Shown: one piece after another, positions 8,304-18,055 of the stretch | Numbering within the stretch: position 1 is the first letter of the stretch | Layout of the letters: every line of letters begins with the position of its first letter | Source of the DNA: Paenibacillus sp. | Lineage (GTDB): Bacteria > Bacillota > Bacilli > Paenibacillales > NBRC-103111 | Direction: 5' to 3' | Length of the DNA: 64,000 bases | NCBI GenBank assembly: GCA_031180825.1 | Contig: JAPSLM010000011.1 | Span: 1-64,000 of the forward strand | The notes under the pieces: generated by a model | Database searches by the model: none | Told to the model about the DNA's origin: nothing | The model's input: the letters and a program-made list of their open reading frames with translations, nothing else | Translations under genes and position numbers: made by a program

Positions 8304-8768
8304 TTATCCTCCCGGCATCGTTTTTTTCTGTTCCTTCCCTTTGCCTTGCTGCTGCTCCGGGGACTTATTTTTGTTGTCTGACGATTCTTTTTTATTCCCG
8401 GCTTCGCCTTGCTGCTTGGACTGCTGCTTTTCCTTTTTGCCGCCTGCCCACGGGTTGCCACCGAGACGAATCCTTTCTTGAAATTCGAGTTCCCGCTTCA
8501 GCATTTTTTGCTGGTCCTTTTGCAGCTTTTTGAGCTGTTTTTTTTCTTCCTTGCGGATCTTTTCCTGCTGCTCGTACTCGCTCTTTTTTATATCCTGATA
8601 CATCTTCATCTGCTGCTGAAGCACCGTATCGATCGGTTTATCCTGCTGCTGTTTCTGACTCTGTTTCTTTTGTTGCTGCTCTTGTTTTTTTCCGCCGCCG
8701 CAGCCCGTCAATACGATGGGCATCAGCAGAAGGCACCAAAGCAGACCCCGTACGAATCTTGCCGGCAT
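8304..8768 (-). CDS. Small Lys/Gln-rich lipoprotein, unknown function
   Basis: 154 residues. A short basic N-terminus and hydrophobic stretch end in the lipobox LTGC at about residues 20-23, so it should be lipidated and held on the outer face of the membrane. The rest is low-complexity, dominated by K, Q and E, with a probable coiled coil (KKLQKDQQKMLKRELEFQER at about 80-99). It lies between dctS and dctB on the dctS strand, with GGAGG 11 bases before ATG. No enzyme motif is visible. A role with DctB or the DctS sensor is only suggested by position. Confidence 0.7.
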   Translation of the reverse strand: MPARFVRGLLWCLLLMPIVLTGCGGGKKQEQQQKKQSQKQQQDKPIDTVLQQQMKMYQDIKKSEYEQQEKIRKEEKKQLKKLQKDQQKMLKRELEFQERIRLGGNPWAGGKKEKQQSKQQGEAGNKKESSDNKNKSPEQQQGKGKEQKKTMPGG

Positions 8769-8928
8769 CCCGTCTGAAACCTCCTTCGTTTGCGGGGAAT
8801 CGTCCGCGTTTTTTTTAGTTTATCCGTTTCTTCAAAATTCATGTTCGGGAGGCACGGTCTTCATTGAGTCGGGCGGCGACATATGTTATTGTACATCATG
8901 ATCAAGAGACTTCTGGAGGTGGGCGGCC

Positions 8929-9999
8929 GTGAGGCCTTTGCTCGGAACACTGCTTGTTGTGCTTATCGGACTTGCCGCTGCCGTGACGATCGGTTTTTAT
9001 CCGGGATTTACGACGACATCCGACGTGACGGATGACGAGCAAGAAGGCTTCGACCAAGCGCTGGTCATTAAATTCAGCCATGTCGTCGCCGAAAATACGC
9101 CCAAAGGTCTGGCCGCACAAAGGTTTGCCCGGTTGATGTCCGAAAAGACGGGCCGCCGCGTAAAGGTCGAAGTGTTTCCGAACGCAGTTCTCTATAACGA
9201 GACCGACGAAATGGATGCGCTTATGCGCGGCAGCGTGCAGATGATCGCCCCTTCGTTTGCCAATGTGTCCCAGCATGTTCCGGCATGGCTGACGTTCGAC
9301 CTGCCGTATGCGTTTTTGAGCGACGAAGCGGTACAGGAGGCGTTTAACGGCGAGCTTGGAAGACTGCTGTTCGATAAGCTGGCAAGCAAAAATCTGGTCG
9401 GCTTGTCCTATTGGGGCAACGGCTTCAAGCAAATGACTTCCAATCGGGGACCGTTGATTCATCCTTCGGATTTTAAAGAACAGCGCTTTCGCATTTTGCC
9501 CAGCAAAGTGATCGAAGCGCAATTTCGACAGTTCGAGGCAAGGACGACTCCGATTCCGTTCAACGAGGTTTACCGCGGCCTGGAGTCGGGCGCCGTGGAC
9601 GGGGAAGAAAATACGATCTCCAATATCCGTACGAAAAAGTTCTATCAGGTACAAAAATATATGACCATCAGCAATCACGGATACCTCGGCTATACGGTGC
9701 TGATGAACAAATCGTTCTGGGACAAGCTGCCGGGAGATGTGAAGCAGCCCTTAATCGAAGCGCTGGAAGAAACGGCGAGCTGGGCCAACGAGAATGCGGT
9801 CGAGATGAACCGCCGCCAGCTTGAAGAACTGCGTCAGCAGGGGGGAATGCAAATTCACGTTCAGACGCCGGAGGAACGCCGGGAGTGGATGCGGCGATGG
9901 GAGCCGATTTATCAGGAATTCGAGGCGACGATCGGACAAGATGTCATGAGCCGCATTCGGCAATTGCGGGAAAAATATAAGGGCAGACTGCTTGACTAA
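8929..9999 (+). CDS. dctB: Dicarboxylate-binding protein DctB (TRAP DctP-type SBP)
   Basis: 356 residues starting with GTG after GGAGGTGGGCGGCC. The N-terminus LLGTLLVVLIGLAAAVTIGF is a signal/anchor segment without a lipobox. The mature part carries TRAP solute-binding features: IKFSHVVAENTPKGLAAQRF at about 45-65, a YWGNGFKQMTS segment, FRILPSKVIEAQF (arginine that grips carboxylate), NEVYRGLESGAVDGEENT and NHGYLGYTVLMN. No TRAP membrane subunits accompany it. In B. subtilis the equivalent DctB assists DctP and DctS as a sensor cofactor, which fits here. Divergently oriented to the lipoprotein and dctS. Confidence 0.9.
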   Translation: MRPLLGTLLVVLIGLAAAVTIGFYPGFTTTSDVTDDEQEGFDQALVIKFSHVVAENTPKGLAAQRFARLMSEKTGRRVKVEVFPNAVLYNETDEMDALMRGSVQMIAPSFANVSQHVPAWLTFDLPYAFLSDEAVQEAFNGELGRLLFDKLASKNLVGLSYWGNGFKQMTSNRGPLIHPSDFKEQRFRILPSKVIEAQFRQFEARTTPIPFNEVYRGLESGAVDGEENTISNIRTKKFYQVQKYMTISNHGYLGYTVLMNKSFWDKLPGDVKQPLIEALEETASWANENAVEMNRRQLEELRQQGGMQIHVQTPEERREWMRRWEPIYQEFEATIGQDVMSRIRQLREKYKGRLLD

Positions 10000-10024
10000 C
10001 CAGATCAAGCAGTCTGCTTCTTTA
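9983..10024 (+). terminator. Bidirectional terminator overlapping the dctB stop
   Basis: GCAGACTGCTTGA pairs with TCAAGCAGTCTGC over 13 bp, followed by TTCTTTATT. The left arm includes the last codons of dctB; the convergent gene ends just beyond. Confidence 0.85.
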
Positions 10025-10738
10025 TTACGCCGTACCTTCCAGCACATAGACCTTCACATTTTTCTTCACGCCGAATTCGCGGGCCTGCTTCACGTCGTCC
10101 ATGAACAAGTCGATTCGCGAACCGCGGATGGCCGAACCGATATCTTCGGCTTTGCGGATTCCGATCCCGTCGATGAAGACGGTTGAGCCCATCGGAATAA
10201 CCGAAGGATCGACGGCTATCGTTCGCCCTTCCTCGGCTTTGCTGCCGCTGTAGGTGATGCCGTATTCCGGATGGGAGGGCTTCTTGCCGGTCGATTCGAC
10301 TCCGGCCGTATAAGCCGTTAGCGTAGAAGTCAGCACCTGCCGGATGACGCCTCCTTGTCCCCCGGGCAGCTCGAGCCCGGCTTGTTCCGACGGAATTTGC
10401 AGCTGCTGTCCTGGCTGCAGCGATTCCGGGTCATTGATTCCGTTGACGGCAAGCAGGGTCTGCACGGGAATTCCGAACGATTTGGAGATCCGATAAAGCG
10501 TATCGCCCGCGCGCACTTTATAGGAGACAGGGGAAGGCAGTGTCTTCAAGACAGGAATTTCCGTCTGTGCTTCGGCCTCCGCGTCCCTTTGCAGGATCGC
10601 GTCCCATTCTTGGGACGTCATGGTCGTTTCGGCCAGATCCGCCGATGTATGGTAGGCATAGGCGGGCCGCTCGGCCGCCGCTCCCAAGGTGACGATGAGA
10701 ATAAAGCAAACTGTAAGCCGAATATTCCGATTCAACAT
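10025..10738 (-). CDS. Secreted LysM-3D cell-wall protein
   Basis: 237 residues. A signal peptide with likely cleavage near PAYAYHTS (about 28), one LysM domain (YKVRAGDTLYRISKSFG to LQIPS, about 72-116) that binds peptidoglycan, and a C-terminal 3D domain with the three conserved aspartates visible in AVDPSVIPMGS, DIGSAIRGSRIDLF and FMDD. Such YocH/YabE-like proteins are wall hydrolases or wall-remodelling factors. ATG follows AAAGGAGG well. Monocistronic, sharing a terminator with dctB. Confidence 0.88.
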   Translation of the reverse strand: MLNRNIRLTVCFILIVTLGAAAERPAYAYHTSADLAETTMTSQEWDAILQRDAEAEAQTEIPVLKTLPSPVSYKVRAGDTLYRISKSFGIPVQTLLAVNGINDPESLQPGQQLQIPSEQAGLELPGGQGGVIRQVLTSTLTAYTAGVESTGKKPSHPEYGITYSGSKAEEGRTIAVDPSVIPMGSTVFIDGIGIRKAEDIGSAIRGSRIDLFMDDVKQAREFGVKKNVKVYVLEGTA

Positions 10739-10947
10739 TTCTTGCGTCTCCTCCTTTGAAAAAAACTAGAGTGCTAGTACTAGATTTGCCCGCTATCGCC
10801 GAATTTAAACGGGCCGGCAATAATTCGTTTCTCCAAATCTATTGATCGAACGGCAATCTTCCAGTATAGTACGAACTATATGTCAGATATTGTGACGCAT
10901 TGCAGGAATACGCGACCGGCAGAGGGTCCGCAAGAGGGGGCACGGGA

Positions 10948-11763
10948 ATGAGCAGACTTGCAGGAAAACGAATTGCGCTTACAGGACCGAGGAAAGCGGC
11001 GGAGCTCAGCGTCATTGTGGAAAAGCTGGGCGGGGTGCCGATCTTGCGGCCGGCCCAAGGAACCGTCGCCGTCGAGCGGGAGCAAGTGGAGGCGGAGATC
11101 GCGCGGCTGATCGAGACGGGGGTCGACTGGGCGATTCTTACGACGGGGATCGGCACGGAGCTATTGGTGCAGGCGGCCGAAGGCATGGGCAAGAAGGAAG
11201 CGCTCGTTGAAACGTTAAGCCAAGCCCGAATCGCAGCCAGAGGCTACAAAACGATCAATTATTTGAAAACGTTGGGGCTCACCCCCGCCGTGCGGGACGA
11301 GGATGGAACGACGGCCAGTCTAATCGCGGCGATGGCGCCTTACGAGCTTCAAGGGCAAACGGTGGCGCTGCAGCTGTACGGCGACCATGCGCCCCGGCTT
11401 GTCCAATGGCTGGCCGAGCGGCAGGCGTCGTGCCGCGAAATTTTGCCGTATCGGCACGTTCCGCCCGCCCTGGAAGTGGTGGATACGCTGCTAAATGAAA
11501 TCGTGGGCGGCGCCATCGATGCCGTGACGTTCACCAGCACCCCGCAGGTTCGGTTTTTGATGGCCTATGCGCGGGAACGGGGGATGGCGGAGCGGGTTAA
11601 GGAAGCTTTTGCCGGCAGCGTTGTTGCCGTGGCGGTAGGCAAAGTGACGGCGGAAGCGCTTCGCGAAGAAGGCATCGGACGGGTCGTCGCTCCGGAGCAG
11701 GAGCGGATGGGCAGCATGATCGTCAGCCTGGCGCAGCATTACGAGCAGGAATCCGGAACGTAG
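10948..11763 (+). CDS. Uroporphyrinogen-III synthase family protein
   Basis: 271 residues with the two-lobed HemD fold: LAGKRIALTGPRKAAELS at the start, TGVDWAILTTGIGTELL at about 60, and DAVTFTSTPQVRFLM at about 190 near the C-terminal lobe. It is isolated from any hem gene, unlike the canonical hemD of the hemAXCDBL operon, so it may be a second HemD or a related protein. ATG 10948 is chosen because AGAGGGGG lies 9 bases upstream; an in-frame ATG at 10900 would add 16 poorly conserved residues. Confidence 0.75.
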   Translation: MSRLAGKRIALTGPRKAAELSVIVEKLGGVPILRPAQGTVAVEREQVEAEIARLIETGVDWAILTTGIGTELLVQAAEGMGKKEALVETLSQARIAARGYKTINYLKTLGLTPAVRDEDGTTASLIAAMAPYELQGQTVALQLYGDHAPRLVQWLAERQASCREILPYRHVPPALEVVDTLLNEIVGGAIDAVTFTSTPQVRFLMAYARERGMAERVKEAFAGSVVAVAVGKVTAEALREEGIGRVVAPEQERMGSMIVSLAQHYEQESGT

Positions 11764-11860
11764 GGCGTCGGCCTGTTCCGAAATTTTGTCGGCGTTTTAA
11801 GATATGGTATACTTTCCCTGTTAGGAAGGTATGCCCTATTTTTTATATTATGGAGGCATT

Positions 11861-12784
11861 ATGGAAGCGAATCCGGTAGTACAGCTGCGGCAGGTAACCA
11901 AGCGAATCGGCTCCAAAACGATTGTGGACAGGCTGTCTTTCGAAGTGAGACCCGGCGAAGTGTTTGGTTTTCTCGGGCCGAACGGCGCGGGCAAGACGAC
12001 AACGATCCGAATGATGGTCGGCTTAATGGCCATTACGGATGGGGAAGTGCTGATTCAAGGGCACAGCGTGAAAACAAGATTCGAGCAAGCGATGCTTCAT
12101 GTCGGCGCGATCGTGGAAAACCCGGAGTTTTACGGATTTATGACGGGGTATCAGAACCTGATCCATTTTGCCCGGATGATGCCGAGCATCCCGAAGGAAC
12201 GGATCGACGAAGTGGTCCGGCTGGTGAAGCTTGAGAATCGTATTATGGACAAGGTCAAAACGTATTCGCTCGGCATGCGGCAGCGTCTTGGAGTGGCCCA
12301 GGCGATCCTGCACCGCCCGTCGGTACTCGTGCTCGACGAGCCGACCAACGGTCTGGACCCCGAGGGGATTCGCGAGCTGCGCGATTATTTGCGCCGCTTG
12401 GCTGCGGAGGAAGGACTGGCGGTTATCGTTTCGAGCCACCTGCTGTCGGAGATGGAATTAATGTGCGACCGGGTAGCTATTATCCAGAACGGACGGCTGC
12501 TTGATGTCCGGTCGTTTAAGGAGGCGCCTTCGGAGACGGAGGCCGTCGAGGTCCGGTTTGAAGTCGACCGGCCCGATGCGGCTCTGGAGCTGCTCGGAGA
12601 GGCGGAACGCGCGAAGACGGAAGGGGCGGAGCTCGTCGTATGGCTGCCGAACCGGCGCGAGGCGACCGCCGAGCTTAACGCCCGCTTCGTTGCGGCGGGA
12701 ATCCGGGTTTATGCCATCCGGACGCTGACCAAAACGCTCGAGGAGCAGTTCCTCGAAGTAACGGGAGGGAACCGGATTGTCTAG
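11861..12784 (+). CDS. ABC exporter ATP-binding protein
   Basis: 307 residues. Walker A GPNGAGKTTT at about 43, signature YSLGMRQRLG at about 138, Walker B VLVLDEPTNGLDP at about 160 and the H-loop SSHLLSEME at about 195. The C-terminal domain of about 90 residues fits the CcmA/BcrA class that pairs with ABC-2 permeases. TGGAGG lies 6 bases before ATG 11861. It overlaps the permease gene that follows by 8 bases, indicating translational coupling. Substrate unknown; resembles bacitracin/lantibiotic-resistance type exporters. Confidence 0.88.
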   Translation: MEANPVVQLRQVTKRIGSKTIVDRLSFEVRPGEVFGFLGPNGAGKTTTIRMMVGLMAITDGEVLIQGHSVKTRFEQAMLHVGAIVENPEFYGFMTGYQNLIHFARMMPSIPKERIDEVVRLVKLENRIMDKVKTYSLGMRQRLGVAQAILHRPSVLVLDEPTNGLDPEGIRELRDYLRRLAAEEGLAVIVSSHLLSEMELMCDRVAIIQNGRLLDVRSFKEAPSETEAVEVRFEVDRPDAALELLGEAERAKTEGAELVVWLPNRREATAELNARFVAAGIRVYAIRTLTKTLEEQFLEVTGGNRIV

Positions 12785-13550
12785 CGTATTTCGCCTGATA
12801 CAGAACGAACAGATGAAAATTTATACCCGCCTGCGCACGTGGATCATGCTCGCTGTTGTCGTTCTGGCAGTCATTTCGATGGGCGCGATGATGAAATATG
12901 TTCTCGAATCGGGGATGAATCACGTCCTTCAGTTTATGAGCTTCTCGGCAGGTCTTACCATGCTCGTAACGATTTTTTCCGTCATTGTGGCGGGCGACAG
13001 CGTAGCTTCCGAATTTTCGTGGGGCACCGTGAAGCTGCTGCTGATCCGCCCGGCCTCCCGCGGTAAAATTTTATGGGCCAAATACGTATCGGTACTGCTG
13101 TTCATTGCCGAGCTGCTGCTGCTCTTGCTGATCATCTCTTACTTTACGGGGCTTGTGCTGTTTGGCGTCAGCGGTTCGGTACCGCCCGGCGGGACGCTGC
13201 CGGACATCCTTCAAGGGTATGGAATCAAAGCGGTAGAGATCGTGATGACGGCCACGCTGGCCTTTATGATTTCGACCGTTTTCCGGAGCAGCTCGCTGGC
13301 GATCGGACTATCGATCTTCCTGATGTTTGTGTCCGGTACGATCGTAGTTATCTTGGTGCAGTTAAGATATGTCTGGGTCAAATATTTGTTGTTCGCCAAT
13401 ACGGATTTAACGCCGTATTTTCACGGGGGCAAGCCAGTGGTCCCCGGGATGACGCTGGGCTTCTCTCTGGCCGTTCTGGCCGCTTATTGGGTTGTATTCT
13501 ATGCCGTTTCCTGGCTGCTATTTACGAAGAGAGACGTTGCAGGCAGCTAA
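12777..13550 (+). CDS. ABC-2 type permease
   Basis: 257 residues, six hydrophobic segments with the usual ABC-2 layout (first segment at about 22, then pairs to residue 250). Conserved ASEFSWGTVKLLLIRPASRGKILWAK in the second segment loop (quoted in parts: EFSWGTVKLLLIRP) is typical of bacitracin-type permeases. TTG start after GGGAGGG. Forms a half-transporter partner for the upstream ATPase. Confidence 0.85.
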   Translation: MSSVFRLIQNEQMKIYTRLRTWIMLAVVVLAVISMGAMMKYVLESGMNHVLQFMSFSAGLTMLVTIFSVIVAGDSVASEFSWGTVKLLLIRPASRGKILWAKYVSVLLFIAELLLLLLIISYFTGLVLFGVSGSVPPGGTLPDILQGYGIKAVEIVMTATLAFMISTVFRSSSLAIGLSIFLMFVSGTIVVILVQLRYVWVKYLLFANTDLTPYFHGGKPVVPGMTLGFSLAVLAAYWVVFYAVSWLLFTKRDVAGS

Positions 13551-13672
13551 GCGATAAAGAGATATCATTCGACTGACAAACCAATGTAAACGCGACAGCC
13601 GTCTTTTTCCTTGCGAATCAAGCGGGCTTGGCCGCGTTTTTGGCTTGTCTGCAAAACGGAGGAGGGGGAAGC

Positions 13673-14473
13673 ATGGCGGGATCGGCCTGGCTCGTATTTG
13701 TTCTGACCTTGATCATTCACGGCGTGGAAACGCTATCTTATGCGGTGAGGCTGGCCGGCATCCGAACGGGAAAGCTGGCGGTCGCCTTGTCGCTCACGGG
13801 CATCATCCTTCTGATCTCCAGAACTTCGAACATGCTTCAAGGCACGCTGTTCGGCAATCTGATCGATAAAGCGAAGCATGACCCGGACATTGCGCTTGGG
13901 ACTCAATTCCATGTGATCTTGTTCGGGGCATCCGTCGGAACCTTGGCGGCGCTTTTTGTTTTTCCGACCATGGTGTTCGTGTCTGCGCGGCTGATTGCCC
14001 GGCTTGAGGTTGTCGGATCGCTGCCGGTTTTGATCCGCGAGTCCGTCACAATCGCCAAGTTGAAATCGGTCAAGGGCGTATTCCGGCTGCCTCGTCTGGA
14101 AATGCTCAGCCGGCTGCGGGTCGGCGGGATTCCGAAGCGGCTGCTGCTGATGAACACCTTGGTTACGGGCATCTACACGGTCGGCGTATTATCCGCGCTG
14201 TATGCGTCTTATCTCGTTCCCGAGCATGGGACAAGCGCCGCGCAATCTTCAGGCCTGATCAACGGGATTGCGACCATCCTGCTGACCATCTTCATCGATC
14301 CGCGGGTGGCGCTGCTCTCCGATAAGGCGATGTCCGGCAAGGCAAAGCAGGCGGAGCTTCATAAAATGTTCGGCATCCTGATGCTGTCGCGGCTGGCCGG
14401 GACTTTGCTTGCCCAGCTTTTGCTCCTGCCGGGAGCGAAGGCGATTGCGTTCATTTGCGGGTTGTTATTTTAA
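13673..14473 (+). CDS. amj: Alternate lipid II flippase Amj (YdaH)
   Basis: 266 residues, about six membrane segments. The N-terminal HGVETLSYAVRLAGIRTGKL and the SRTSNMLQGTLFGNLID motif match the Amj family. Amj moves lipid II across the membrane and can replace MurJ in B. subtilis. ATG 13673 follows GGAGGAGGGG; an upstream in-frame start at 13628 would add a poorly hydrophobic extension. It lies 120 bases after the ABC permease and may be separately transcribed. A GC hairpin after the stop (CGGCAG/CTGCCG) lacks a T tract. Confidence 0.85.
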   Translation: MAGSAWLVFVLTLIIHGVETLSYAVRLAGIRTGKLAVALSLTGIILLISRTSNMLQGTLFGNLIDKAKHDPDIALGTQFHVILFGASVGTLAALFVFPTMVFVSARLIARLEVVGSLPVLIRESVTIAKLKSVKGVFRLPRLEMLSRLRVGGIPKRLLLMNTLVTGIYTVGVLSALYASYLVPEHGTSAAQSSGLINGIATILLTIFIDPRVALLSDKAMSGKAKQAELHKMFGILMLSRLAGTLLAQLLLLPGAKAIAFICGLLF

Positions 14474-14613
14474 AAACGGCAGCCGCTGCCGGCAAGAAGT
14501 GTTAAGCTTTCATTAATCTGGTCATTCGAGGCATATCGGAAGAGGAAAAACGCGATTCGTGTCGAATTTAAAGCTGTCAGTTTAAATTAGTTAAAGGGGA
14601 CTTTCATTAGACT

Positions 14614-15387
14614 ATGATTGAATTCCAGAATGTGTCCAAGGTATATCCGAACGGTACCGTAGGTCTCAAAAATATTAATTTGACCATGGACAAAGGCGAA
14701 TTTATTGTAATCGTCGGTCTCTCGGGAGCGGGAAAATCGACGCTGCTGCGCTCAATCAACAGACTGCATGAAATTACCGACGGCCAAATCCTCATTGACG
14801 GGCGGTCGATCACGGCGGCAAAGGGCGCCCAGCTTCGAAACCTGCGCCGCGATATCGGCATGATTTTTCAAAATTTCAATCTGGTCAAACGTTCCTCCGT
14901 TCTGCGCAACGTTCTTTCCGGGCGTGTCGGCTATCATTCGACGCTGCGTACGCTGCTCGGGCTGTTTCCGAAGAGAGACGTGGAGCTTGCGCTCGAAGCG
15001 CTTGAGCGCGTAAATATTCGGGAGAAGGCATATGCCCGCGCGGACGAATTGTCCGGCGGACAGCAGCAGCGCGTCTCGATCGCCAGAGCGTTAGCCCAGG
15101 AAGCGAAAATCATTCTGGCGGACGAACCGGTCGCTTCGCTGGACCCGTTGACGACGCGCCAGGTCATGGACGACCTGAAACGGATCAATCAGGAGCTCGG
15201 CATCACGACCGTGGTGAACCTTCACTTTATCGATTTGGCGAGGGAATACGCGACCCGCATTATCGGCCTGCGCGCGGGAGAGGTCGTGTTCGACGGTCCC
15301 GTATCGGAAGCGACGGACGAGGCTTTCTCGGGCATTTACGGACGCGCGATCAAAAAGGATGAGCTTCTGGGGGTGGAGGCGGAATGA
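14614..15387 (+). CDS. phnC: Phosphonate/phosphite ABC transporter ATPase PhnC
   Basis: 257 residues. Walker [11 protein letters not shown] at about 36, Q-loop MIFQNFNLV, signature [10 protein letters not shown] at about 147, Walker [14 protein letters not shown]. The insertion [15 protein letters not shown] is characteristic of PhnC. It overlaps the first permease gene by 4 bases. In this family the substrates are phosphonates, phosphite or related phosphorus compounds. No C-P lyase genes are present, so assimilation would rely on other enzymes. Confidence 0.9.
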   Translation: MIEFQNVSKVYPNGTVGLKNINLTMDKGEFIVIVGLSGAGKSTLLRSINRLHEITDGQILIDGRSITAAKGAQLRNLRRDIGMIFQNFNLVKRSSVLRNVLSGRVGYHSTLRTLLGLFPKRDVELALEALERVNIREKAYARADELSGGQQQRVSIARALAQEAKIILADEPVASLDPLTTRQVMDDLKRINQELGITTVVNLHFIDLAREYATRIIGLRAGEVVFDGPVSEATDEAFSGIYGRAIKKDELLGVEAE

Positions 15388-16175
15388 CCGGGCCCGAACG
15401 CCGCGACATCCTGAAAAAGCCGTCAAATACGAAGTCCTATATAACGACGCTGGTTCTGATATTTCTATTATGGTGGAGCGCGGATAATACCGACTCCAGT
15501 ATTGCCAAGCTGATCGAAGGCTTTCCGGAGATGGGCAAGCTGCTCGTTGAAATGGTTCCTCCCGACTGGAGCTATATCGATGTCGTCTGGAAGCCGATGG
15601 TGGAAACGGTTCAGATGGCGGTGATCGGCACGACGCTCGGCGGGCTGGTCGCGATTCCGGTCGCTTTGCTTGCTGCGGGCAACGTGACCCGCAGTCCTTG
15701 GATTTATCATCCGGCCCGGATTATTCTCAATTTGATCCGGACGATCCCCGAGCTGCTTTTTGCCGGATTGTTCGTTGCGATCTTCGGCATCGGGGCGATG
15801 CCCGGGATATTGGCGCTCGCCTTTTTCTCCTTCGGCTTGATCGCCAAGCTGACCTACGAATCGATCGAAGCGATCGATTCGGGCCCTCTGGAAGCGATGA
15901 CGGCCGTCGGGGCCAACAAGCTGCAATGGATTCATTTTGGCGTCGTGCCGCAGGTGGCGGCGCAATATATCGCGTATTTTTTGTACACGTTCGAAGTCAA
16001 CGTCCGGGCAGCCGCCGTGCTCGGCCTGGTCGGCGCGGGCGGGATCGGATTAACGCTCGACCGGACGCTGCAGCAATTCCGTTATGACCGTTCGGCCCTT
16101 ATCATTCTTTTGACGCTGGCGATCGTGCTGCTGATCGATTTCGTGAGCACGAAGATAAGGGAGAGGCTGTTATGA
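15384..16175 (+). CDS. phnE: Phosphonate ABC transporter permease PhnE (first)
   Basis: 263 residues, six predicted membrane segments. The EAA loop is visible in [24 protein letters not shown] at about 172-195 (in parts), and the family motif [18 protein letters not shown] at about 208. ATG overlaps the phnC stop (ATGA) and the gene overlaps the next permease by 4 bases, so all three are coupled. Confidence 0.88.
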   Translation: MTGPERRDILKKPSNTKSYITTLVLIFLLWWSADNTDSSIAKLIEGFPEMGKLLVEMVPPDWSYIDVVWKPMVETVQMAVIGTTLGGLVAIPVALLAAGNVTRSPWIYHPARIILNLIRTIPELLFAGLFVAIFGIGAMPGILALAFFSFGLIAKLTYESIEAIDSGPLEAMTAVGANKLQWIHFGVVPQVAAQYIAYFLYTFEVNVRAAAVLGLVGAGGIGLTLDRTLQQFRYDRSALIILLTLAIVLLIDFVSTKIRERLL

Positions 16176-16963
16176 ATCAGACGACGACTAAAAAACCGTT
16201 CCGCATCCGTTTCTGGCTCGTGGCTATCATTATATTGGCGATTTATCTCTGGTCCTTTCTCGGCATTAAATTCGAAGGCTTGACGGAAACCGCCGGCCGG
16301 GACTTCGCCACCATTCTTCGCGGCTTGTTCAATCCCGATTGGGGCTTTGTCTATATGCCGGAAGGCGAGGACCTGATCCGGGGACTGCTCGATACGCTTG
16401 CGATTTCCATTATCGGTACGTTTATTTCGGCGTTTCTGTGCGTGCCGTTCGCCTTCTGGGCGGCGAACAACATGAGCCGTTTCCGCTGGGTATCCGGCAG
16501 CGGCAAATTCATGCTGAGCTTTATCCGCACGTTCCCGGAAATCATCATGGCGATAATTTTCATCAAAGCGGTGGGTCCGGGCGCTTATGCCGGGGTGCTG
16601 GCGCTCGGCCTGCACTCGATCGGGATGCTCGGCAAGCTGTATTCGGAGGCGATCGAAAATCTCGATCTCGGGCCGACCGAGGCGCTGACCGCCTGCGGCG
16701 CCAACCGGTTGCAGGTGCTGTGGTTCGCCGTCATTCCGCAGGTGCTGCCGCACTTTTTCTCGTTTGCGCTGTACCGCTTCGAAATTAATATCCGTTCCGC
16801 TTCGATCCTCGGTCTGATCGGAGCCGGCGGGATCGGGGCGCCGCTGATTCTGGCGCTGGAGGCCCGCGCATGGAACCGCGTCGGCGTTATTCTGCTCGGG
16901 ATCATCGTCATGGTCACCATCATCGATATCATTTCTTCCGCCATTCGCAAACGTCTGGTATAG
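16172..16963 (+). CDS. phnE: Phosphonate ABC transporter permease PhnE (second)
   Basis: 263 residues, paralogous to the preceding permease. EAA loop in LGPTEALTACGANRLQV at about 168 and INIRSASILGLIGAGGIG at about 208. Two different PhnE subunits per transporter is a common arrangement in Firmicutes. Last gene of the operon. Confidence 0.88.
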   Translation: MNQTTTKKPFRIRFWLVAIIILAIYLWSFLGIKFEGLTETAGRDFATILRGLFNPDWGFVYMPEGEDLIRGLLDTLAISIIGTFISAFLCVPFAFWAANNMSRFRWVSGSGKFMLSFIRTFPEIIMAIIFIKAVGPGAYAGVLALGLHSIGMLGKLYSEAIENLDLGPTEALTACGANRLQVLWFAVIPQVLPHFFSFALYRFEINIRSASILGLIGAGGIGAPLILALEARAWNRVGVILLGIIVMVTIIDIISSAIRKRLV

Positions 16964-16967
16964 CACG

Positions 16968-17018
16968 CAAAGAAGCCCGCTTTTCGGATCATTGTGCCGA
17001 AAGCGGGCTTCTTTGTGG
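16968..17018 (+). terminator. Terminator of the phnCEE operon (bidirectional)
   Basis: CAAAGAAGCCCGCTTTCGG-type stem of about 18 bp pairs with CCGAAAGCGGGCTTCTTTG around a 9-base loop. Symmetrical A/T flanks let it serve the convergent LysR gene too. Confidence 0.85.
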
Positions 17019-17038
17019 TGGTGCGCCCGCGCTTCTTC

Positions 17039-17947
17039 TTATTCGCGCATGAATCCGGTTATCAGCTCGACAAACGCCGCGGCTTGTCCGGAAAGCGGCT
17101 CGCTTTCCCGCCAATAGACGGCAATTGGGTTCCTCACCTCCGGATGCTCCACCCGCACACGCGCGACCTCGTGCCGCCCGACGAACTCCCGCACCTCGGC
17201 GGCCGAGGCGAAGAGCACGCCGTAGCCCGCGGCGACCGCCCGGACGGCTTCGTTCATCCCGCCCAGCTCGACGCCGATCCCGGGCGGGGCGAGGCCCGCC
17301 ATCCGGCATAGCGTGAACAGCATATCCCGCGTCGAGCTGCCTTCCTCCCGCATGATGAACGTTTCTTTCAATAGATCGGCGAGCTCGACCTCTTGGGAGG
17401 CACAAGGATGATCCGGAGGGACGACGAACCACATCGGGTCCTCGAACAGCACGGTGCGCGTCAGCCGGGGGGACGCGGCGGTCCCGCCGCCGATGACGGC
17501 GATATCGGCTTCGTACCGTTCCAGCCGCTCAAGCGACTGCTGGGCGTTTCCGGTATATTGGGTCAGCCGCACCTCGGGAAACCTCCGCTTGTAGGCGGCG
17601 ATCCAGCCGGGCAGCAAAAAGTTGGCGGGCAGATACGTCGCAGCGATCCGCAGCGTGCCGGACCGTCCCGCCCGGTAATCGTCGACGAGCGTTTCGAGCT
17701 CCTGTTCGAGAGCGAATAACCGCTCGGCATGGGCGGCAAGGAACGTTCCCGCTTCCGTCAGCCAGATGCCTCTTCCTTTCGGGGCCAACAAGACGAGGCC
17801 GAGCTCTTTCTCCAAATTGCGGATTTGCATCGTAACGGCGGGCTGACTGATGCGCAGCGTCTCGGAGGCGCGGGTGACGCTGCCGCTTTGCGCGACCGTG
17901 TGGAATACTTTTAAAGCGTGGAGGTTCATGGGTTCCGCTCCATTCAT
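17039..17947 (-). CDS. LysR-family transcriptional regulator
   Basis: 302 residues. The winged helix-turn-helix is at the N-terminus (LKVFHTVAQSGSVTRASETL then SQPAVTMQIRNLE, about 10-50), followed by the periplasmic-binding-like effector domain from about residue 95. It is divergent from the thrC-like gene with 108 bases between, the classic LysR target layout, so threonine synthase or a neighbour is a likely target. The start may be ATG 17947 or ATG 17929 (MNLHALKVF), which aligns better with other LysR proteins. Confidence 0.85.
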   Translation of the reverse strand: MNGAEPMNLHALKVFHTVAQSGSVTRASETLRISQPAVTMQIRNLEKELGLVLLAPKGRGIWLTEAGTFLAAHAERLFALEQELETLVDDYRAGRSGTLRIAATYLPANFLLPGWIAAYKRRFPEVRLTQYTGNAQQSLERLERYEADIAVIGGGTAASPRLTRTVLFEDPMWFVVPPDHPCASQEVELADLLKETFIMREEGSSTRDMLFTLCRMAGLAPPGIGVELGGMNEAVRAVAAGYGVLFASAAEVREFVGRHEVARVRVEHPEVRNPIAVYWRESEPLSGQAAAFVELITGFMRE

Positions 17948-18055
17948 AAAGTTTATTTATGATTATATGAATTAAATATATTTTACTTATATGTTCTTTC
18001 GCTTTATTCTAAAGTTGCACGAAGGAAATGGCAATAGCGTAAAGGAGCGAGCGGG

